Assembly (NCBI GenBank): GCA_019914945.1
Contig: CM034106.1
Coordinates: forward strand, 2,046,001-2,110,000
Direction of reading: 5' to 3'
From: Typha latifolia
Taxonomy: Eukaryota; Streptophyta; Magnoliopsida; Poales; Typhaceae
Length of the DNA: 64,000 nt
Made by a program: the position numbers and the translations under genes. Each line of letters opens with the position of its first letter. Within the stretch, counting starts at the first letter, position 1. The notes beneath the pieces are model-generated. The model was not told where the DNA came from and made no database searches. It saw only the letters and a program-made list of their open reading frames with translations. Below, in pieces: positions 38,201 through 49,836 of the stretch.

Positions 38201-40699
38201 AAAATAGAGTATAAGAAAGTATTTATCTTTCCAAATCCTAAACTCAAGTTGAACTCTTACACATGTCACAAGATAAACTAAGTTAGCAATCCAACCTTTG
38301 ACGCCTTGAACAAGTTCCTGATGTGGTTCCTTGTTTAGTATGTTTGGTGTCTGGTGAAAAGCACTTTCATCTGAAGGTACAGTTACATCTGATAATTTGC
38401 TATTTGACAAAGAGTTGTCAGAGCAAAGATCCTTTGGACTGATCGACTCTTTAGAAGCTACCTTCTTAGGTCTTGGTGGCAGTACATTTGTGTTTCCTAA
38501 TACTTTCCAGGGGTCCTCGTTGCTCAAAACTGAATATGATGAAACAGGTTCTTGCAGCTGTTCCATGCTCCCACTGTGAGTAGTAGCAGTTCCTGAAGAT
38601 AACTGAACATTGCCACTTAGCGGGATGGTTATATCATTAGGATGGGTTTGTGGAACCGCTTCTTTCCAGTCCATAATAGGGTTCTTCATGATAGTAGTAC
38701 TACTGTAGGCAAGGTCAGTACCATAAGATGATGTGGGTACCCCAGCAACACCAAGTCCTGTTTCAGGATGATAAGGATAAGGTCTATTCATACTCATCAT
38801 GCTTGGCATGTGACTTACATAGGAAGGTTGAAGATTCTGCAATTGTGTCACGATTGAAGAGGTATATGTCGATGGCTCAATTAGAGTATCTGATTTCTCC
38901 TCTGGAACAACACTGAAAAAGGTGTTAGTATGATGCACCTCGTTCTGTCCTTCTGGTCTCACCACAAAATTACTCTCTGCAGCATTCTCAGTTTTAAAAT
39001 CCTGGGGAGTGGCAACATCAGGTGATACAATGGGTTTCCACTGTTCATTAGGACCAGAAGTGTCAGCTGAACTCACTCGTAGCGCTTCCATCATCCTATC
39101 CACAGGCTTAACATAGTTAACTGAGAATGCTGGTACGTTATCGTGAAACATCTGCCCATCTCCATGAAAGTTTGGATTTACAGTTGAATTAGCATCAAGA
39201 AGAAATGGATTATTGGCAGTGTCCTGCTCAACTGGATATCTACGTGGCCCAAAATTTGGTGGCAGTTGCTGTGAAAAGTCCTCATGCCGAGGGCGTGTAG
39301 GGTCAATAAACATTGCATATGAACTTTGTGCATTTGTTGGCAAAACCATCGAACTTGGTGGAGGATGGTCTGCATAAGAAAGAATTACTTTCTCCTTGTC
39401 ATGCGGCATCTCAGGGGTGATCTGACTAAATCTATAATCCCCTAATGGCTGCGCAGCAGCTACCATCTTCTCCCCACGAGATTCCATCCCACGATCTACT
39501 ACGCCTCCAGAGATCACTCTTTGTGGAGCGATCATCCTCGCGACATCCTCAGGGCGGAGGCTGTGGAACATTGGACTCATCAAAGGAACAACATTTGCAT
39601 GGCCATCAGCATAATCATTTAGCAATGTATCAGAATGAGCATGTGGTAAGCCTTTATGGCACATATTACAATCCTCCAATCTCAGGTTCTGACCTTGCGT
39701 CAAAGGCATTACTGGATACATCCCGAACTGCTCCCCACCCTGGGTATTGAAGAAGGAAGGTGGCAAAGGCGGGAGCTGGGACAAAGGCTGTTTATATTTC
39801 ACCTCACCAGGAGGGTGAGATGTCCTTTGCTCGCTTGGGTTATCTTCAGAATAAGGATTTACCCTAGTTTCAATGGGTATAGTACCACTACTAATTTGGG
39901 AAATTGGAGGTTTTGTAGAGTTTGGTGTCAAACCTGCAGATTGGAAAGTCGCAAATAGGGCATTGGGCGGCTCTACATAAGGCTGCGGCACATACGGTGC
40001 GACAGCGGGCCGTTCAGAGTTCATGGAATTCAAGATCTGCACATACCCACCGGACCCGGAGGCATCCACAAGAGGCGGAGGTGCTCCAAAAACCGATCTT
40101 GATGCATCATTTGAAGCCATCGAAGTGGGAGAAAGAAGACCGGGCGACATACCTCCTTCCTGCGCGCCGCCACCAGCCGCCATCGCATCTGAGTTCTGCG
40201 TCGACGACATGCTCACTGCGCTGTCCCTCCTCCGGATGCCATTGACCGCCTCGAGATACTGAGCTCCAGTATCTTGGAGATCTGCGTCCGGATCGTCGTT
40301 ACCCCCGGCGAGGTCGGCGACGGGAAAGAGGAAGACCCGGAGTTTCGGCGAGGGGCCGCCTCGATGGGTCTCCTTCGCGAGCTTGTCGTACTCCTCCATC
40401 ATATTCTCGAGGTCCTCGGGGGTGGACACGGAGATGAGGGCGTCGAGGTCCTCATCGGGGAGCTGGTACTTGATCGCGATCGGGACGGCGGCACCGCCAG
40501 AGAAGTAAGCGTCTGAGATCTTGGCAACGATGTCGGCGAGAGCGGAGGAGCGGACGACAGAGACGATCCGGGTGTCGCCACCGGCGTATCGGAGCGCCCC
40601 GTCGCTGGGTCGGCGGAGGATGCGGCCGCCGAGGCTGCAGAGGAGCTTGACCCTCTCGCCGCCGTCGCCGGATGGGGCGCCGGCGGCGCCAGCCGCCAT
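32432..40699 (-). CDS. RAF-like protein kinase with PB1 domain (group B type)
   Basis: A Raf-type MAPKKK-like Ser/Thr kinase. Coding exons (minus): 40699-38296, 38183-38014, 37943-37869, 37763-37611, 37529-37366, 37222-37075, 33274-33152, 33002-32915 and 32604-32432; frames join for 1165 aa. A PB1 domain lies at about 16-127 ([17 protein letters not shown] start, [11 protein letters not shown] core). A long low-complexity region follows to about 880. The kinase domain is at about 889-1150: GSGTFGTV loop (897-904), Lys917, HFDLKSDN with Asp1019, DLG at 1041-1043, and [14 protein letters not shown] in place of HRD, and DLG, are features I recall from plant PB1-RAF kinases of the RAF35/RAF42 type. 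B4 relatives activate SnRK2 kinases under osmotic stress; that role is inferred here. The leader has a telo-box. Intron 33275-37074 is 3.8 kb and full of repeats. Confidence 0.94.
34133..34265. repeat. (GA)n microsatellite, about 130 bp
   Basis: Long GA run with a few GGGA interruptions in the first half and a pure stretch in the second, inside the large kinase intron. Confidence 0.95.
35155..35207. repeat. (TA)n microsatellite
   Basis: About 26 TA units inside the large kinase intron. Confidence 0.95.
35571..36265. mobile_element. Non-autonomous DNA element with 8-bp target duplication (695 bp)
   Basis: The left end is CCAAGTTTCTTAGTTTC; the right end read inward is CCAAGATTCCAAGTATC. The flanks are tacacaca (35563-35570) and tacataca (36266-36273), an 8-mer pair with one difference. 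The length of the duplication suggests hAT, though the CCAAG ends are unusual. The interior has a 41-bp tandem duplication (35657-35738), GA-rich tracts and no transposase. Confidence 0.6.
36425..36906. mobile_element. MITE-like element with long inverted ends (482 bp)
   Basis: Left GGGCTTTTTACATAATTGCC against TGGATTTTTACATAGTTGTC read inward from the right. Similarity continues inward for roughly 60-70 bases (TTCAAAATATCATAATTGCC against TTCAAAATATCATAATTACC) with small gaps. There is no clean target duplication and no coding capacity. It is related to 30930-31675. Confidence 0.6.
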
Positions 40700-40919
40700 G
40701 GAGGAGATCGGCTCTAGGGTTAGGGTTTTTACGGGCGGGGGGAAGAGGAGACGGAGATGGGAAGCAAACCGTAGAGACGAAGAGGAATAGCGGATCAGGG
40801 GATGGACCGATGGAGGAATAAAGGAAAAATATAGGGGTGGAATAGAAAAAGTAGTAGTGATGGAGGTGAAGTAATGTTCAGTGAGACTGGAAGAGTTCAA
40901 AGTGGAATTAGGAATTATA

Positions 40920-40998
<79 letters not shown>
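40700..40998 (-). promoter_or_regulatory. Leader/promoter of the kinase gene with telo-box and CT/GA tract
   Basis: On the minus strand a telo-box AAACCCTAACCCTA sits just before the start codon (about 40711-40727). A (TC)n microsatellite of 76 bases lies at 40922-40997, reading as GA on the gene strand. Telo-boxes in plant leaders usually mark genes expressed in growing tissue. No TATA box was placed with confidence. Confidence 0.5.
40922..40997. repeat. (TC)n microsatellite
   Basis: 38 TC units, about 220-300 bases upstream of the kinase start codon. Confidence 0.95.
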
Positions 40999-41001
<3 letters not shown>

Positions 41002-42424
41002 CTTTTCCTTCTTACCTTTGTGTTTGAAGGGTATAAAAAAATATGATAAAAATATAGAAAATAATAATGAGGAGGTTTTGATCGAAAATATTACAACTAA
41101 AAAGTAAGAGTTAGAAAAAATATAAGATTTTCAACGATAATTAATATTTTTATTTTTATTTTTATTTTTTCGAGTTAAAAAGACTTATGTTGTACTTCTA
41201 ATCCGAATCCTAGTAGTATTGGTATATTTTTCTATTAAGTAGACTACATAGTTTCTTAACCTAGTTTTTAAACATTATGGTATTATTAGGTAGAAATATC
41301 ACAGTTGGGAAGGTTAGGTAAACCTAATAGTCTTATTAGTCTCTTACCAAATAACCTTGTGAGAGATAATGACACAATACCAAGAGGGTAACTTTTTGTT
41401 TTAATAAGTTCCTTAAAGAGACAAGACACAATCTCATTTGGATTTATCTTCAAAGCCATGATGGAAGATTCCCAAGTGAAAATTAAAATTGTTAGTTGTA
41501 CAATTGTGATGCTAAATTACTGGATCTTTGTCCCAAAACCTAGAGAGTTATGAGAGGTTTTTTAGGTCTTCTGCTTTGAAAAATATTTGATGCAATTTAT
41601 TAACACTTCCCAATTCATTTTAGCTACAATCAAATAGTATTTAGAAATTAACTATTATGATCTTTCTTTAGTAATTTATTCACAAAATCATGATACTTTT
41701 TTAAAAAAAAAAAAGATTAATTAGTAAACTTTTGGCCGCGAATATTTATAATCAAGTGATCAAGAATTAACATACTTCTTAATCTTTTTTAGAAAAAGGG
41801 TTAATTACCATCTAAGAAGAAAAGTAATTAGATGGAGTGCCTTGGGATTTCATACTCACATGATATTCTATTAATCTAAAGTGCCTTGGGATTTATCCCA
41901 ATGTGAGCATTGGGGGAGAAAGCCTAGATTAAAGTTTAGATCTAATAAAAAATCTAATTAAATGAGTTTAATATACAATGCCGACATGAATCAACAACAC
42001 ACATTGCCATCCTCAATTACTAGGAATATTACCCACTGTATCCAGATTGGACTACTACTCCCTTTTTACTCTCTTGCTACTAAAAATAATAAATATTCCC
42101 CAACTTAGTGGCACAGTTATTAAAGCATTATAGCTTGTTACATAAAAAAGCAATCTCATTGGTACTTGGCTAATATTACAACATTAGGATAAATTAATTC
42201 TTTATCCCTTGATTTATGAAGCCCTTTTGGTTTAACCTAGGTGATGAGAAGGGTTGGATGGGCAATTGAATAGACTGATAAGGTGTTGGAAAATTATAGT
42301 TATCAACCTAACTTTTATTTTTTTTTTGAAGCCTAATAGACTTTGTATAAGAAAATAATTGGAGTTACAATTCTAACAATTTTAGATACACTCCTTGCAT
42401 TTTATTTAAAACACAACGAAGGTT
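40999..42424. other. AT-rich intergenic DNA
   Basis: No gene or complete element recognised. The phrase agtgccttgggattt occurs twice about 40 bases apart (41837 and 41879). Confidence 0.5.
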
Positions 42425-42959
42425 TTTATATATATTTTTGATAGTTCAGACAGTCATTGTGTACGAAAAAAAATAGTTCATCTGATGTCATTACGAAAAA
42501 AAATAATTGCCACAGTGAAGCTTTACGAAATAATCTATCCTTTGATTTTTTGTTTAATAATAAGAAAATTAGCAGAGAAAAAGGAAAACAATACATTTTT
42601 GAGTATATTTCCATCTGAAGGTCTCTTTATCTCTTAGTTGCATTATCTTAACAGCTCATGGCTGTCATAATACAATCATATTGGTAGCAAAGCCATGAAG
42701 GGTGGCGTTGAGTTGGTGGAGAGACCAACGCAAGGAAGTACCTACACCAAGGACCAGTTAATTGGATGGCAGCCAGCTTCACTACCAAGCTAAAGGGTTC
42801 ATCATATTTGAGGCTGGGTTGGTGGTGAAATCTTTTGGCTACAAGTGGAGCTTTTTATGGCGTTCAATGCTGCATTCTTGAGGAGAGCATTGAACTCGTC
42901 AACCATAGTTGTGTGTCATTGCGAAAGGTTGGAGGCTTGGGTGTAATAGGATGGTTCAA

Positions 42960-43480
42960 TGGTAGGAGACTGGAGTGACAATAACAAATGCACTGAGGTA
43001 AGGAATATCTATTATAAATCAGATCTGAATCGATCTGAATGTAAAAAAATTATAAAAATTTATGTAATTATAGCCTCGGAAATTAGGATTCTAATAGTTT
43101 TGGTTTTGCATAAATCGAAGGTCCGAATGAAAAGTTAAAATTAAAAATAGTGGAGGAAGATCGAAATGGGACAAATTTATAATTATCCGACGTTGCGGCG
43201 ATCGTCGAATGGTGGCAGACGACCAAAGATGGTGGTGGACCACTGTATATTAGGGTGGCTCGTGGTGGATGATAATGGCTAGGGTTTGGAGGTAGATTCA
43301 GAATTCTAAGTTAGATCTACTCCTAAGAAAATAAACGGCTATGATTAATTTACTTTTACTCCTAGGTTATCTTACTCTTACTCCTAAAGATAGTCTAAGG
43401 CTAAATTAATTTCTTAATGCTTAGATATTTGGATGATTAAATAAAGAAGTTTAGCTCTTTATATATATAAGTCAAGTAAA
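42960..43480. other. Unassigned repetitive-looking segment within the copia remnant
   Basis: Contains GC-richer patches with repeated tggtgg and gatcg words (43140-43300) that look like LTR-derived sequence, but I could not pair it with another copy. No gene. Confidence 0.3.
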
Positions 43481-43496
43481 ATGAGTCTTATTCAGA

Positions 43497-43688
43497 TCAG
43501 GCCTAAAGGCTTATACGACTCGAACTAAGACTTGCCTTAGTAACTTATATGACTTAATTAGACTTGCATTAATGGCTTACATGACTTAATTAGACTTACT
43601 TTAAAGGCTTACATAACTTAATTAAACTTGTCTTAAGAATTTACATGACATAACTAGATTTGTCTTAAGAGCTTACGTAATAGATAAA
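43497..43688. repeat. 32-bp minisatellite, six imperfect copies
   Basis: Units at 43497, 43529, 43561, 43593, 43625 and 43657, each exactly 32 bases. The consensus contains gacttg, ggcttacatgacttaatta. Copies differ by several substitutions but no length change, so the array is old. Confidence 0.85.
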
Positions 43689-44813
43689 TATGAATCAATT
43701 AAAAAATAAATAGACTTAATCTATCAAGCTCAATATTCTCATGATGTAATCCGATATGACTCGGTTAGCATCATTACTGAATGGAGCCATCTGAGGATGG
43801 TGAGTGTTGCCTTTAGACCGCATGGTCATGGGGTTGATGAGATAATAGGGATGAGGTTGCAGAGGAATGGCCAATAACTAAATAGGAGCTCTAAGTTGTA
43901 TGCATGAAAAAAAATTTTAGACTCATCAAAGTGAACATCCATGATATGTATATTTTGTTGATGGAGATGTCTAGACATTGATAACCCTTGTGATTGGAGC
44001 TCTAACCTAGGAACACACATTTAACGATATGACATAAGAATTGCAAGGTATGAATAGGAGGCACAACCAAATGTATATAGGAAGTCATATGATGGAGAGA
44101 AACTAAACATGCACTCAAATTATGAGATCCACTAAAGCCACAGCGTGGGTAGATAATTGATGAGGAGGACAACTTTGGAGACAGCCTCGACCCAAATATT
44201 TGGAGGAACTTAAGAGGTGATAAGTAGAGTCCGAACCATGTTGGCTATGTGACAATGTTTGTGTTCCATAATGCCATTTTGTTGGGTGTGTGAAGGAAAG
44301 AAATCTAATGGTGAATGCCCAAGGATGCAAAATGTTGAGACATGTGGATTTTTGATAGAATTGTTTGAATATGAGCAAAGGCTATAGTCTTGCAATGCAT
44401 GGGATAAATCCAAAAGAGTGAAGAAAACATAATATTTGAATTATGAGAAAGAAACCATATAGGACATCCATACACCTGAATGAACAAGGTGAAAGGGAAC
44501 CTATGCATTTAACTTATTTGAAAGGAATGGGAGATATTTAGATTTACCCAAAGAACATCATTTATTAAAAATGAAACGAAATTTTTTCGAACATGAATCT
44601 AAACCATTATTAGTCCTTAAGAAAGAAAGAACTTTGGATGATGAATGGCCAAGATGGTTGTGTCATTGCATGGGAGAATGGTGAGAAGCATCGAGGGCTT
44701 GAGGGATATGTCGGACTGATATTAGATAGATCATTTGTATAGAATAGCTAGAAGGATCAAAAGAAGATCGAACTAAATTATTCGTCCTAAGGTTTCTTGG
44801 GTTGTGTCGAGCC

Positions 44814-45301
44814 TAGAGGTGATCATCGGGCGGGGTGGGCCGAGTTCGAGCTGACTGGGCTTAAATATTTGTTCATAGATTGACCCACCAATCACTCAAG
44901 TCGGGCTAAAATACTTTAGTCTGTTACCACCTACTAGCCTATTAGATATTGGACTTGGGTTGGGCATAATGGGTTAAAAATTAAAAATATTATATCTCAT
45001 TGGACCAAGTTTAGTGGGCCTATGTGATGACATTTTAATTATCTTTCATGCGGATATACTTATTTATTGATATACAGTTTACTAAATATCCGATGTAGAA
45101 CTAAAAAAACTATGGAAATAAGTATGCATTTTAGTTGTCATAGATGAAAGTAGTGGGTCGAGCTTTTGAGCCAAGTCGGGCAGGCAAAGGTTCAACCCAT
45201 GCCACCCACTACCATCTCGAGCTCAGGCTCGAGCTTAGCCCAATTAAAACCCGACAGGTTGGGGCTGAGTTTGGGTGGGTCGAGCCTAATGATCTTTTCT
45301 A
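44814..45301. mobile_element. hAT-like element nested in the copia remnant (488 bp)
   Basis: The left end is TAGAGGTGATCATCGGGC; the right end read inward is TAGAAAAGATCATTAGGC. The flanks are gtcgagcc (44806-44813) and gttgagcc (45302-45309), an 8-mer pair with one change. Ends starting TAG with an 8-bp duplication fit the Ac-like hAT group. The interior is rich in GGGC and CGAGCC words and has no transposase. Confidence 0.7.
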
Positions 45302-45789
45302 GTTGAGCCGAACCATTATAGCAAGGATTAGCTCAGACAGGATGGCAATGATAAGACTGGCCAAGGTCTGTTCGGTATAGAACCAAGCCAAGTAATGAGG
45401 ATTAGGTCGGGTGATGGTGAGGTCATTGCCAGAGGGAAGGAATCATGCAGTGCCAGAAGTTCCAGCTTAGGAGAAAAGGTTGCATCTATTTTTGCCAAAG
45501 GAGGTAGTTCGAGTCTGGAAGTTTGGCGGTCATTAGATTAGTGATGTTTGGGACACAAAAGTTTGGGTTAAGATTGTTAGAGAGCGAAGAGTGGGTGGAG
45601 GATGTCATTAAAAGAATAGGATAGATCCATGAAAAGGAAAATAATATCTTTTTATATATATTCCCATATGAATGATTACACTCTAATGTATAGAAATTAC
45701 ATAACAATGATATAAATGTATTAAGAGCTCTTATCTCTTAAGGTAAATGAACTTATTTCTTAGTTATATTATTCTAACAACATAACTAC

Positions 45790-46907
45790 CAAAAGCCACA
45801 ACAACCTGGACGTAGATGTGCATGGGGTCTTGGTAGACGTGGAGAGCTTGCGTTACATCGCGGGTTAGTCTGGATTAACAAGTAGCCATCCTGATCTTTG
45901 CTTTGAGTTTAGGGACCTCTCTAAACTGGTTTAGAAACTCTTAAACTGGTTCCGTAACCAAATTTTTTTTTTTATCTTTTTCATATCTAATCAAATTTTT
46001 AAGACTAACTAATCGAGTTCGACACTTAATTTCAAACCAAACAAGGCAGAAAATAACTTGCCGCTTAGGATGATCTTGCAAATATTTTTGCAAATATTTG
46101 TCCAAACTGAACTGGAGTTACTTTAGCACCTAAAGATGTTAGAAAAATAGTGAAATGAAAGATTTGCAGTATTTTATGCAAAAATAAAATCATCTGAATT
46201 AATCACTTAATGTCGCATTATTTTAAATATAAAAACATTAAGATTTAGTTTAATTACGTGATACTTGTATCTTTGCATAACTGGCCGCCATATCCCTATC
46301 TCAAGTTTTCTAGGTTAAACGCAAAAGATTATGCCCTATGTGAAAATTTTACCATAAATCACCTCCTCTGCTCAATGTATGAATTGATACTGTGGCTCTT
46401 TGTTAGGGTTGTCAAAATAATAGAGTCTGCTCGAGTTGAGCTTGATCCACCTCGGCTCATTATTTAAATGAGTCAACCTTGACTAATAAGTTTGATCACA
46501 AGACAGCTCGATTGATAAATCTCAATTTGATAAAGCTCAATTAATATTTAATATTATATAATGTATGATACTTATAAAAATATGAATTCTATAATATAGT
46601 AGTTAATATTATGTAATTATATATTAGTTTAGGTTTATATAATCTCCAAATTTTGTACTTCAAGTTTTCACATACAACATATTCAGTCAAGCCTAATTCA
46701 AGTCTGATTCAAATTCGATCCAGACTTAATTTAGGCCTGAATTGAAATAGGCTTGAATCTATTATTGAGAGGCTCGTTTAGGCACAAAGATCGGCTCGAG
46801 CTTGAAATAGGTTTGAATTGGAAGACTCGTTTATGACAAAATATCATAAATAATCATCTCTTATTAAGTAATAGGATTTTTTTTCGTGTGTGCCCTTCTA
46901 AAAATAT

Positions 46908-46946
<39 letters not shown>

Positions 46947-47084
46947 CTCTCCAAAATATTTGAGTTTTGCATATGGATACCCCCTCAAAATGAATTAACG
47001 GTTAAGATCTCATCAAATAAGCTATAAAAATATAGTAATATTCTTATTTTCATTCACATACATTTATTTCAGGTAAGTGTATAA
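45790..47084. other. AT-rich intergenic DNA with a possible decayed element
   Basis: 46409-46850 has repeated words (gctcgag, ggcttgaat, aagctcaatt) typical of a decayed transposon, but no matching ends. A TA microsatellite lies at 46911-46942. No gene. Confidence 0.4.
46911..46942. repeat. (AT)n microsatellite
   Basis: 16 AT units. Confidence 0.95.
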
Positions 47085-47700
47085 AATATGACTCGGTCTA
47101 TATTAGCTAGACTGGTCGTTCGAACATAGGGACTGCGTTCGAATGGGTATGCGAATGCCTACACATGTTCGCAAAAATAGACGCAAATTGTGAGTTCGAA
47201 TGAAATCGGGGCCGTTCAAACGCAGTCATTCGAATGCCTGGATATATTTGCATTGACAGAAAACTGAACTTTCGCATTCAAACACAATCGGGCGCATTCA
47301 AACGCACCATGGCAAAAGTTATTAGTTTGTTAGGGTTTTCTTAATTTAGTTGATGGGTCTCTAGAGTGAGCCTCTATAAATATGTGGAGAAAATCCTAAT
47401 TGGAGTTTATCTTTAATAATTGAAATTAGCTTTGGCTTTTATCTCCTTCTCGACTGTCTCAAGCCATTGGCACCCTCTTCCACCTCCCTTTTTTCACCGT
47501 CCAAGTCTTTGGTCGGTCTTTTCTAACTCCTAATCCCCTATTCTACAAAATATAACATCGATCTAGCCATTGAAAGGCTATCAAACTAGGGTTTAATTGA
47601 CATTCAATCACTGTTCGGTCGATATCTCATGATCTAACCGTTCAAATCCTATGATCTTTGATTCATTAGAAAGCTCTTTCCAAGAATGACAATATATTCA
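47085..47700 (+). mobile_element. LTR-like segment, same family as the LTR at 4 kb
   Basis: Carries the words GCGTTCGAA, GAATGCCT, TTCGCAAAAATAGACGC and GAGTTCGAATG in the same order as the minus-strand LTR at 4013-4693. A TATA-like cctctataaatatgtgg (47371-47387) follows, as in that copy. Edges are uncertain and no internal region was found, so it is a solo LTR or a fragment. Confidence 0.5.
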
Positions 47701-48094
47701 AAATTCAAGATTGTCCATTGGTTAGATTGTTCGCAGATCTCCTTGAAAGTTACGAGTCTAATCGAGTCTAAAACTATTTCGGATCGAATCAGGTCGGTTC
47801 GTAATAGTATATTTGTGTTTTTGTCTGCCGAAAAATCTTACATAATATGTAACTTACGGTCACGTGATACTAAAAAAGTGTAAAAGATTTTAAGATAAAA
47901 AGGTCAATAACATAGTTAACTTTGGACATAAGCTTTTAGAATTACAATTTAATTAAAAATAAGAAAAGAATATTGATACAAAAGAAAGATTCTAAAATTA
48001 GTTTTAAGAAAATATTGATACTTTTAAATGTGTAATAATTTAATTACACTTCGTTTCCACAGACTTCAACTCATTGTCACTTTCCCACTCCATC

Positions 48095-48634
48095 ATCGTG
48101 AAAATGGATCGGATACAGATCAGATAGTACTTAACCCATATCCGTATTCATATTTTTAGTACGGATTCGGATACGGATATTGGACGGACAGCAAAATTGA
48201 AACCATATCCTAATACACATAATATTCGGATAGATGATCGAATCTTAAATAGATATTGACTGAATTTAGAAGAATTATAATATTTTATTTAGATATAACT
48301 AACACAAAAATATTATGAGTTTTATAACAAATAAAATTTTTGTATGTCAAATATGTAAAATTAGAGGAATTAATCTCAATAAATAATATATAACATATTA
48401 TTAGTAATAATATTAATATTTACTATTTAAATAAACAAACTAAAAACTGTAAATCATTCAAAAAATTATGCGGGTAAACGGATATCCAATATCCGTATCC
48501 GAATCCGAAAAATATATCTAACCCCTATCCGATTTTTTTTTTCAAAAACTCTATTCATATCCAAATCTGTATTCAATTCGGGTCGAATAGCGGGTCGAAT
48601 CATAGTGAATAGGATCAACCAGTTTTCACCCCTA
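48095..48634. mobile_element. Ac/Ds-like hAT element with perfect 8-bp target duplication (540 bp)
   Basis: The right end read inward is TAGGGGTGAAAACTGG, very close to the Ac/Ds terminus (TAGGGATGAAA). The left end is eroded: ATCGTGAAAATGG. The flanks are identical 8-mers, actccatc at 48087-48094 and 48635-48642. Subterminal regions are full of inverted CGGATA / TATCCG words, like the transposase-binding repeats of Ac. No transposase frame. Confidence 0.85.
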
Positions 48635-49405
48635 ACTCCATCCCTTATACAAAGGTACATATTATAGCATTTTAAATAATTCAGGGGGCAAAATAATATT
48701 GAGTCAAAGTTCAAGGGAGTAAATTGTAATTAAACATGTATATTTTATCGTGAGAGATATCATGGTCATAAAACGTTTTTGGGTTGAAACAAACTTAAAT
48801 TCCTCGTAAACCACGTAACTTGTAGATCACATTGTCCCTCTTGATGTCGGCAACGAGTTTGTGCAAACTCGACGAATCTTCCATAACATTTCTGCATAAC
48901 ACCCTATATTTTCACTATATTATAAAGAAAATTTTCTCTTTTCATTATTTATAAATTAAGCTACCACTTTACTAAAAAAAATGCCAAGGCACACATGGGA
49001 AAACGAATAAAATATTCTTTTTTTTTCAAATGAAATTTTGAATTAAATAATAATAATTTTGGATTTGTTAATTGAGATTTTGGAGACTAGATTTGGAGTA
49101 AAGCTATGTCTAAATGAAACACATATTTACAAATGAGTGCTTGCAAATGTTAATTAACAACAAAACCTCTAGTTTTGAACTAAGGAGAGTAACAGAGATG
49201 CAAATTATTCGAATGGTTCGCGAATGATTAGGGTTTGGTTAGGCATGACCGCATTTTAATTCAAACTTTCAGCTCAAATATTTTTACTAATCGATCTCAA
49301 ATATAGTAAATTTTGTGTCTAATTTGTCGAAGATTAATTAATTAGGGACCCCGAGCACACTTAACTTCTATGTCTTTGATCTCTACTCAAGTTTTTTTTG
49401 TTTAT

Positions 49406-49836
49406 AGGGAAATTTATATATAACATCTTATTTTATAACATAATTATAATTTACACCCTACATTTTTATTCTTTGCAAATCGAAACCTCTGATTTAGCGA
49501 ATATGTGCAGAAATTGCCGTAGGTTAGGTTTGAACTAACACAGTCAAATATTCCATCAAATGGAGATATTTTATTTTTAAAATAACTAAAATGCCCTTAT
49601 TTTTAAAATAACTAATATGCTCTTAGTATAACTTGGTTGAAGGTATTTTCATAATTTTTTTAGTTTAGTTAACTTAACTCAGAGATTTGATTAAATTTAA
49701 CTACCTAATCTAACAACAAGGTGTTTTTTTTTTGTACATATTCGCTAAATCATAGGACTCGATTTATAAATAGTGAAAATGTAGAGTGTAAATCACAATT
49801 TCATTAAAAGACAGGGTGTTATATGCAAATTTCCCT
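49406..49836. mobile_element. MITE with about 110-bp terminal inverted repeats (431 bp)
   Basis: Left AGGGAAATTTATATATAACA against AGGGAAATTTGCATATAACA from the right, with similarity continuing past GATTTAGCGAATATGT, about 110 bases in. The flanks tgtttat and tatttat agree at 6 of 7 bases. The interior is AT-rich and has no coding capacity. Confidence 0.75.

Larger units (their letters stand above)
42425..45783 (-). mobile_element. Degraded Ty1/copia retrotransposon
   Basis: On the minus strand TGTTAGAATAATATAACTAAG (from 45783) resembles TGTTAAGATAATGCAACTAAG (from about 42655). Both continue into a TATTxTTTTCCTTTT block, so they are probably the starts of the 5' and 3' LTRs. Between them, in order, are a gag start (LPDSNYLLWQK near 45490), an integrase segment (TQQNGIMEHKHCHIANMVRT near 44215-44290) and a post-integrase segment (near 43900-44000). 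Frames are broken, and most of gag and all reverse transcriptase and RNase H are gone. The left LTR edge is a guess. A hAT-like element is nested inside. Confidence 0.7.

Noticed and set aside
38033..40790. Several plus-strand frames opposite the kinase first exon
   Set aside because: They are antisense shadows of a long exon and contain no recognisable domain.
40700..40900. 67-residue N-terminal extension of the kinase
   Set aside because: It would begin at a non-ATG codon and cross the telo-box leader; the PB1 domain starts soon after the ATG at 40699.
46409..46850. Possible TAGGG-type hAT element
   Set aside because: A TAGGGTTG-like left end exists but no matching right end or 8-bp duplication was found.
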